The notes beneath the pieces are model-generated. The model was not told the origin of the DNA and searched no databases. It saw only the letters and a program-made list of their open reading frames with translations. From NCBI RefSeq assembly GCF_017833525.1, contig NZ_JAFICD010000003.1, positions 806,001-870,000 of the forward strand: 64,000 nt of DNA, read 5' to 3'. The translations under genes were made by a program, and so were the position numbers. This document shows, piece after piece, positions 58,920-64,000 of the stretch (positions within the stretch are counted from its first letter, which is position 1; each line of letters begins with the position of its first letter). The stretch is from Duganella sp. 1411. GTDB taxonomy: Bacteria; Pseudomonadota; Gammaproteobacteria; Burkholderiales; Burkholderiaceae_D.

Positions 58920-59702
58920 TTGAAACCCATCAATCAAGCGCGCGTGCGGCGCGCCAAGTTCGCTTTGCCAAGCATGGTCACCTTGATGTCGATCGCTTGC
59001 GGCTTCGGCAGCATCGTCATTTCGGTCGACAACGCCCTCGTCGGGTCCGCCCAGGACTACCGGCTCGCCGCCATCCTGCTGGTGCTGGCCGGCGTGTTCG
59101 ACGCGCTCGACGGCTTTGTCGCGCGCGCCACCAACACGGCGTCGGAGTTCGGCATGCAGCTCGACTCGATCGCCGACGTGATGAACTTCGGCTGCGCGCC
59201 GGGGCTGCTGTTGTACTGCTACGGCTTCGTGCAACTGGGCGTGGACCACCCGACGCTGCTGCGGGCCGGCGGCATCGCCAGCTTCTTCTTTGTCGCCTGC
59301 GGCGCGTTGCGGCTGGCGCGTTTCAATGTCAGCGTCGGCCGCACCGACCCGCGCTACTTCGTCGGCATGCCGATCACGGCCGGGGCCGCGTGCGTGGCGT
59401 CGGTGGTGGTCGCCTGGCCGGAACCGGCGGCGGCGCCCTGGCATGCGATTTTGGTGGTGCTGCTGCTGTTCGTGGTGGGGACGCTGATGGTGTCGACGGT
59501 GCGCTTCCCGAGCTCCAAGCAGAAGAAGAGTTGGGGCGCGCTGGTGCTGCTGGTGGTGAATCTGGGCTTGTTGGCGTGGTTGCAGGCCAGCTATTTCGTG
59601 TTGTTCTTCGTGGTGTACATCGCCTTCACGCTGGCGCTGAACCTGGCCTGGAAGCGGGGCTGGAAGGGGATTGCGCCGCCGGTGGTGTACGACGACATCT
59701 GA
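58920..59702 (+). CDS. pssA: CDP-diacylglycerol-serine O-phosphatidyltransferase-like membrane enzyme
   Basis: A 260-residue integral membrane protein of the CDP-alcohol phosphatidyltransferase family. The signature is complete: DALDGFVARATNT, then FGMQLDSIAD, giving the DxxDGxxARx8GxxxDxxxD pattern. The start is uncertain: TTG 58920 (KPINQARVRRAK after it) has GGA nine bases upstream; the frame is also open from 58812, and ATG 58974 is possible. The architecture and genus suggest phosphatidylserine synthase of the PssA type; other CDP-alcohol transferases cannot be excluded. Confidence 0.85.
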   Translation: MKPINQARVRRAKFALPSMVTLMSIACGFGSIVISVDNALVGSAQDYRLAAILLVLAGVFDALDGFVARATNTASEFGMQLDSIADVMNFGCAPGLLLYCYGFVQLGVDHPTLLRAGGIASFFFVACGALRLARFNVSVGRTDPRYFVGMPITAGAACVASVVVAWPEPAAAPWHAILVVLLLFVVGTLMVSTVRFPSSKQKKSWGALVLLVVNLGLLAWLQASYFVLFFVVYIAFTLALNLAWKRGWKGIAPPVVYDDI

Positions 59703-59733
59703 TCCTGGCCGTTACCCGTGATGACATCTGATC

Positions 59734-59832
59734 CACGTAGGGCGGATTAGGCGGAACGCCGTAATCCGCCGTTGCATGCGCCGTCGAGACGCACGCAATG
59801 GCGGATTACGCTTCGCTAATCCGCCCTACGTG
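59734..59832. repeat. REP-like pair, copy 4
   Basis: Two inverted units: CACGTAGGGCGGATTAGGCG to TAATCCGCCG, then ATGGCGGATTACGC to CCGCCCTACGTG. It lies between the convergent ends of pssA and the aldo/keto reductase gene and is very close in sequence to copy 1. Confidence 0.92.
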
Positions 59833-59863
59833 TTTCAGAGGTGTTTGAGAGTAGTTTCATAAT

Positions 59864-60778
59864 TCACGCCACCTCGTGGCCGCGCGCGGCGCGCAGGATG
59901 TCGAACCATTGGCTGCGGCTCAGGCTGAACTGCGTCGCCTCCACCGCTTCCGCCACCGCCTCGATGCGGCCGGAGCCGGTCAACGGTATCGGCCGGCTCG
60001 GCAACTGCATGATCCACGCGAACACCACGCTTCCGAACGGCCGCCGCAGCTCGTCGGCGATCTTCTGCACCACCGCGCTGACCCGCACGCCGGCGGCATC
60101 TTCCTTGCTGAACAGCCTCCCGCCGGCCAGCGGGGACCAGATCATCGGCGACACGCCGACATCCTGCAATCCATCGAACGTCTCGTCGAACATCGGCGCC
60201 ACGCACAGCGGCGAGAATTCCACCTGGTTGGTCGCCAGCGCGATGCGCCGGTTCAGGCTCTCGAACTGGTGGCGGCTGAAGTTCGACACGCCGAAATGCA
60301 GCACCTTGCCATCCTGGCGCAGGCGCCGGAAGGCGTCGGCGATCTCGTCGAATTGCATCAGCGGATCGGGACGGTGGATCAGCAACAAGTCCAGACGGTC
60401 GGTGCCCAGCTGGCGCAACGAATGCTCCGCCGAGGCGATGATGTGGCTGGCGCTGGTGTCATAGTGCTGGATCGTGTGCTCCGGCCGGGCCGCGCTGACC
60501 AGCTTGATGCCGCACTTGCTCACCAGTTGCATGCGCGCGCGCAGTGACGGTTGCAGCGCCAGCGCTTCGCCGAACTCCGCCTCCACCCCATAGCCGCCGT
60601 AAATATCGGCGTGGTCGAAGCTGGTCACGCCCAGCTCCAGGCATTGTTCGATGAACGACAGCCGTTGCTGGGGCGTCAGCCGCCATTCGTTCATGCGCCA
60701 CATGCCGGCGACGATGCGCGACAGGGCCAGGCCGTCCTTGCAGGTGACGATGGCGGGGCAGCGGAGGTCGTCGCGCAT
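59864..60778 (-). CDS. Aldo/keto reductase (YdhF-like)
   Basis: A 304-residue NAD(P)H-dependent reductase. The catalytic set is visible: HADIYGGYGVEAEFGEAL with Asp and Tyr, KCGIK with Lys, and DLLLIHRPDP with His. C-terminal GVSNFSRHQFE and PIPLTGSGRIE are typical of YdhF-like members. ATG 60778 shares its first base with the stop of the carboxypeptidase gene (TGATG), so the two are coupled; a start 10 codons earlier is open but less likely. Substrate unknown. Confidence 0.85.
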   Translation of the reverse strand: MRDDLRCPAIVTCKDGLALSRIVAGMWRMNEWRLTPQQRLSFIEQCLELGVTSFDHADIYGGYGVEAEFGEALALQPSLRARMQLVSKCGIKLVSAARPEHTIQHYDTSASHIIASAEHSLRQLGTDRLDLLLIHRPDPLMQFDEIADAFRRLRQDGKVLHFGVSNFSRHQFESLNRRIALATNQVEFSPLCVAPMFDETFDGLQDVGVSPMIWSPLAGGRLFSKEDAAGVRVSAVVQKIADELRRPFGSVVFAWIMQLPSRPIPLTGSGRIEAVAEAVEATQFSLSRSQWFDILRAARGHEVA

Positions 60779-61923
60779 CACTTCATCCACAGGCGGATCG
60801 AATCCCACGCGCGGCCGAAGATCGACGCCTCTTCGACGTTTTCCAGCGCGACCACCGGCAGTTCCAGCAGCGGCTTGCCGTCGACCACCATCTTCAGCGA
60901 GCCGACGCGGGTGTTTTGCGGCAGCGGCGCGACCAGCGGGTCCTTACGCTCGAGCACCGGTTTCATCTTGGCGGCGACGCCCTTCGGCACCGTCACCATG
61001 ACGTCGCTGGCGAAGCCGATCTTGACCGCGCTCTGCGAGCCCTTCCAGATTTCCGGCGTGGCGATGGCTTGCCCCTTCGAGTACAGCTTGACCGTGTCGA
61101 AGTTCTGGAAGCCCCAGTTGAGCAGCTTCTGGCTTTCCTGCGTGCGCGAGTTGTCCGACGACGTGCCCAGCACCACCGAGATCAGGCGGCGCTCGCTGGC
61201 GCCGTTGGGCCGGTGCGCCGAGGCGATCATGCAGTAGCCGGCCGCTTCGGTGTGGCCGGTCTTCATGCCGTCGACGGTCGGGTCCAGCCACAGCAGGCGG
61301 TTGCGGTTCGGCTGCGTGATCTTGTTGTAGGTGAAGCTCTTGATCGAGTCGATCTTGTAGAACTGCGGGAAGTCGAGGATCACGCGCTTGGCCAGCACCG
61401 ACAGGTCTTGCGCGGTCGAATAGTTTTCCGGGCTCGGCAGGCCGTGCGGGTTGGCGAAGCGGGTCGATTTCAACCCCATGCGCTCGGCTTCCTTGTTCAT
61501 CATGACGACGAACGCCGATTCGTCGCCGGCGACGGCCTCGGCCAGCGCGACCGCGGCGTCGTTGCCGGACTGGATCATCAGGCCGTGCAGCAGGTCGTCG
61601 ATGCTGACCGGGGTGGCCGGGTCGATGAACATCTTCGAGCTGCTGGCGTCGACCTTCCACGCCTTGGTCGAGACGTTGACCATTTGGTTCAGCGTGATTT
61701 TCTTGTCGCGCAGCGCGCCGAAGACCACGTAGGCGGTCATGACCTTGGTCAGCGAGGCCGGCTCGACGCGGGCGTTGGGATCTTGCGAGGCGATCACTTG
61801 GCCGCTGGTGGCGTCCAGCAGCAGCCAGGACTTGGCGGCGATGGTGGGCGGCGGCAGGGTTTGCGCCACAGCGGCGGACATCAACATGACACTGGTGGCC
61901 AGTGCCGCGATCAATTTTTTCAT
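60778..61923 (-). CDS. D-alanyl-D-alanine carboxypeptidase (PBP5/6 type)
   Basis: A 381-residue low-molecular-mass penicillin-binding protein that trims the fifth D-Ala from peptidoglycan stem peptides. Signal peptide MKKLIAALATSVMLMSAAVAQ; the SxxK motif is SLTK with Ser57 and Lys60, then SGN near residue 119 and KTG near residue 222. The C-terminal domain ends in an amphipathic helix (AWDSIRLWMK) for membrane attachment. It is followed by the aldo/keto reductase gene in the same operon. Confidence 0.95.
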   Translation of the reverse strand: MKKLIAALATSVMLMSAAVAQTLPPPTIAAKSWLLLDATSGQVIASQDPNARVEPASLTKVMTAYVVFGALRDKKITLNQMVNVSTKAWKVDASSSKMFIDPATPVSIDDLLHGLMIQSGNDAAVALAEAVAGDESAFVVMMNKEAERMGLKSTRFANPHGLPSPENYSTAQDLSVLAKRVILDFPQFYKIDSIKSFTYNKITQPNRNRLLWLDPTVDGMKTGHTEAAGYCMIASAHRPNGASERRLISVVLGTSSDNSRTQESQKLLNWGFQNFDTVKLYSKGQAIATPEIWKGSQSAVKIGFASDVMVTVPKGVAAKMKPVLERKDPLVAPLPQNTRVGSLKMVVDGKPLLELPVVALENVEEASIFGRAWDSIRLWMK

Positions 61924-61986
61924 GGGCTAGTTATTCGGTGATGAGTTTAAAAGGCTGCGTAAAAAAACAGCGGGGGATTATAAGTC

Positions 61987-62655
61987 TTAGTCCGCCGCGG
62001 CGGTGTCCGTTTCGGTGTCGGCGACGTCGCTGGGGCGGCGCCACAGCTGGGTCACCCAGTTTTTGATGTGCTGCAGCTTGCGGTGGAAGAAGTGGTCGGC
62101 GCCGGGGATGACGATCACCGGGATGTCCTGCGGGCGCAGCCAGTCGAGCACGTCGATCAGCGGGATGGTGTCGTCGTTTTCGCCATGGATCAGGATGGTG
62201 TCGGCCGGAATGTCCGCCATGTCCCACTTCTTGGCGGCGCTGCCGACCAGCACCAGGCGCTCGGCCGGGGTGCCGGCGGCGGCCAGGCGTTGCGCCAGCT
62301 TCGATTGCACGAAGGTGCCGAACGAGAAACCGCCCAGCGCCACCGGCAGGCCCGGGTATTTTTCGGTCATCCACGCGTGCAGGATGGCCATGTCGTCGGT
62401 CTCGCCGTGGCCGTGGTCGTGCACGCCCTCGGAGGCGCCGACGCCGCGGAAGTTGATGCGCGCGACCACGTAGCCGAGGCTGGCGAAGGTGCGCGCCAGG
62501 GTGACGGCCACCTTGTTGTCCATGGTGCCGCCGTACAGCGGGTGGGGATGGGCCACCAGCGCGATGCCGACCGGCGTGTCGTGCTTCGGATGGTCGATCT
62601 GGCCTTCCATCAGGCCGGCGTTTCCCGCCAGGGTGAATTTTTCGTTCTTGTTCAT
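61987..62655 (-). CDS. Alpha/beta hydrolase (dienelactone hydrolase/KANL3-Tex30-like)
   Basis: A 222-residue cytoplasmic hydrolase. HPHPLYGGTMDNKV, VARINFRGVGASEG and the nucleophile motif GGFSFG are present, with the acid (HGENDDTIP) and the catalytic His (GADHFFHRK) later. The substrate is unknown. It precedes the carboxypeptidase on the same strand and starts six bases after the stop of the ferredoxin-like gene. Confidence 0.88.
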   Translation of the reverse strand: MNKNEKFTLAGNAGLMEGQIDHPKHDTPVGIALVAHPHPLYGGTMDNKVAVTLARTFASLGYVVARINFRGVGASEGVHDHGHGETDDMAILHAWMTEKYPGLPVALGGFSFGTFVQSKLAQRLAAAGTPAERLVLVGSAAKKWDMADIPADTILIHGENDDTIPLIDVLDWLRPQDIPVIVIPGADHFFHRKLQHIKNWVTQLWRRPSDVADTETDTAAAD

Positions 62656-62661
62656 AGCTCG

Positions 62662-62979
62662 TTAGATTTTAAGACGGTCAACAATCTTGCCCTGTACCAA
62701 GTGGCTGTCGATGATTTCATCGATGTCGCTGGTGTCGACGTAGGTGTACCAGACGCCTTCCGGGTAGACCACCAGCACCGGGCCTTCCTCGCAACGGTCC
62801 AGGCAGCCCGCCTGGTTGATGCGCACGCCGCCGTGGCCGTTGATGTCGAGTTGCTTGCAGCGCTTTTTGGCGTGCTTCTGGGCGGTTTCCGCGCCATGGT
62901 CGCCGCAGCTGTTGCGGCCGTCGTCACGCTTGTTCATGCAGAAGAAGACGTGGTGTTTGAAATAGGGAGTGTCGCTCAT
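62662..62979 (-). CDS. (2Fe-2S) ferredoxin-like protein, thioredoxin fold
   Basis: A 105-residue protein of the thioredoxin-like [2Fe-2S] ferredoxin type. It begins with KHHVFFCMNKRDDGRNSCGD; the Cys residues at about 14, 25, 41, 59 and 63 include the cluster-type set C...(11)...C and GCLDRCEEGP. Such proteins bind a 2Fe-2S cluster and transfer electrons, for example in nitrogen fixation or other redox pathways. The redox partner is not evident; it lies in an operon with the hydrolase gene. Confidence 0.88.
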   Translation of the reverse strand: MSDTPYFKHHVFFCMNKRDDGRNSCGDHGAETAQKHAKKRCKQLDINGHGGVRINQAGCLDRCEEGPVLVVYPEGVWYTYVDTSDIDEIIDSHLVQGKIVDRLKI

Positions 62980-63031
62980 GGCTATATCTCTCGAAAATTT
63001 GTAAGCGCGATGTAAGGTTGCCGTGTGGCCG

Positions 63032-64000
63032 CTATGATACCCGGCCTTGGCTTGGCGCGGGGTTCGGCTCTTTGTTGAGCTTGTGCGAGGGCAGCCACAG
63101 GAACCACAGCGCGCAGAACGGCCACATCAGCGAAAGGAATTGCGCCGCGCCATTAAAGTTAAGAAACTTGCCCTGCACCCATGTTTGCAAAGTGGCCACG
63201 AAATACGGGTTGGCGGGGGTGGTGTTGATGATCACCAGGCTCAGCAGCAAGGTGACGGCGGCCAGCCGCCGCTGCGCCACGTGCGGGGCGAAGGTCAGGC
63301 CGGCGAGCATGATGGCGCCGATCAGGAAGCCGCCCTCGGCGCCCGGCGTGATCCAGGCGAAGGCGTTTTCCGGCGAAAACAGCAGCGCCGTCGCCAGCGC
63401 TTTGACGACGATGGCGGCGATGACCATGGCCGCCACCAGCAGCGCGCGCGGCGCCGGCTTGCGCAGCAGGCACAATAACGTCAGCGCGGCGCCGACCATG
63501 CCGCAGGCGGTGATGATGGTCTCGGACAGCCAGTACTGCTCGACGGTGAGTACCATGTCCGGCCGCACGTAGCTGGCCAGGTCGATCTCCATGTCGAGCA
63601 GTTGCGACAGCCATTCCGACAGGATCGGCAGCAGCTGGCCCAGGCCGAACAGGAAGCTTTGCGGGTAGATCTGCGCCAGCGGCCACAGCGCCAGCAGCAC
63701 CAGGCCCTGGCTGGCGTGCGGCGCGAACCAGGCGCGCCGCAGCCGCTGCAACTGGCTTTCATCGAGCAGGCGGCGCACCGTCAGCGCGCCGCCCAGGGCG
63801 CCCAGCGCGCAGCCGGCGGCGTTGGTGTAGAAGTCCAGGTTGGACGAGACGCGGCTGGGCAGGTAGGTCTGCACCGCCTCCATCGTGCCGGACACCAGCA
63901 GCCCGCACGCCGTGGCGAGCAAAAAGGCGAACACGCCGCGGATGCGCGGGTACAGCGAGTAGACGATCAGCGTCCCCAAAGGAACGTAGCCGACCACGTT
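63032..64000 (-). CDS. VanZ-like family membrane protein, 5' end cut by window
   Basis: At least 321 residues, with the frame still open at base 64000. The visible N-terminal part (GYVPLGTLIVYSLYPRI) and the SNLDFYTNAAGCALGALGG segment match the VanZ-like domain; about six hydrophobic segments follow. VanZ was first noted for low-level teicoplanin resistance, but most relatives have unknown roles in the envelope. The C-terminus is charged (KLNKEPNPAPSQGRVS). Neighbours do not show a clear pathway. Confidence 0.8.
   Translation of the reverse strand, partial: NVVGYVPLGTLIVYSLYPRIRGVFAFLLATACGLLVSGTMEAVQTYLPSRVSSNLDFYTNAAGCALGALGGALTVRRLLDESQLQRLRRAWFAPHASQGLVLLALWPLAQIYPQSFLFGLGQLLPILSEWLSQLLDMEIDLASYVRPDMVLTVEQYWLSETIITACGMVGAALTLLCLLRKPAPRALLVAAMVIAAIVVKALATALLFSPENAFAWITPGAEGGFLIGAIMLAGLTFAPHVAQRRLAAVTLLLSLVIINTTPANPYFVATLQTWVQGKFLNFNGAAQFLSLMWPFCALWFLWLPSHKLNKEPNPAPSQGRVS

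Noticed and set aside
1..64000. CRISPR arrays, tRNA and rRNA genes, insertion sequences with transposase
   Set aside because: No regularly spaced repeats, no cloverleaf or rRNA sequence, and no transposase or integrase gene was seen on either strand.

Overview
The window looks like a chromosome segment of a betaproteobacterium of the Oxalobacteraceae (Massilia/Duganella/Janthinobacterium type). This rests on the high GC content, the order rpmH-rnpA-yidD-yidC-mnmE facing dnaA-dnaN-gyrB with no recF between dnaN and gyrB, a PEP-CTERM protein, and the overall protein flavour. Genus is an inference; there is no 16S rRNA or tRNA gene here. The probable replication origin lies between dnaA and rpmH (about 49.7-50.06 kb).

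Layout. (1) 0-4.7 kb: the end of a flavocytochrome c/sulfide dehydrogenase-type flavoprotein, a periplasmic solute-binding protein, and two divergent paralogues of a stress-type family, one fused to an extra DUF2382 module. (2) 4.8-12.3 kb: a complete type I Wadjet operon (jetA-jetB-jetC-jetD, minus strand, all junctions overlapping) next to a HepT/MntA-type toxin-antitoxin pair. (3) 12.3-31 kb: a type VI secretion (T6SS) accessory region. It holds VgrG1 with a PoNe-type nuclease effector and PoNi-type immunity protein on the minus strand, and tssF1-tssG-tssF2-vgrG2-lipase effector-Tli4-type immunity-PAAR on the plus strand. Two orphan gene remnants, one of a VgrG and one of an effector N-terminus, lie nearby. 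(4) 31-32.4 kb: gene debris, including an Eco29kI-family restriction endonuclease broken by frameshifts and a stop. (5) 32.4-43.4 kb: a defence island on the minus strand. A GC-rich module (Z1-domain helicase-like ATPase, GHKL/MORC-like ATPase, two poorly characterised proteins, a short ORF) is followed by a lower-GC restriction-modification module (Dcm-type methyltransferase, Vsr, MvaI/BcnI-type endonuclease, a stand-alone EcoRII-N domain protein). (6) 43.6-54.2 kb: the origin core, with gyrB, dnaN and dnaA on the minus strand and rpmH, rnpA, yidD, yidC and mnmE on the plus strand. (7) 54.3-64 kb: housekeeping and signalling genes: SMP-30-like protein, diguanylate cyclase, small Cys-motif protein, Hpt protein, CAP-domain lipoprotein, PssA, aldo/keto reductase, D-Ala-D-Ala carboxypeptidase, alpha/beta hydrolase, ferredoxin-like protein and a VanZ-like protein.

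Four intergenic loci carry paired inverted copies of one REP-like element (core GGCGGATTA/TAATCCGCC with CACGTAGG ends), and one copy supplies the jetD stop codon. The most promising candidate for an under-described system is the 32.4-43.4 kb island. There a MORC-like/Z1 ATPase pair with two unassigned proteins is joined to a CCWGG-type restriction-modification set, and a perfect 17-bp inverted repeat with a 4-nt loop lies just upstream of the methyltransferase. All calls come from reading the sequence and recalling protein families; no database search was run.
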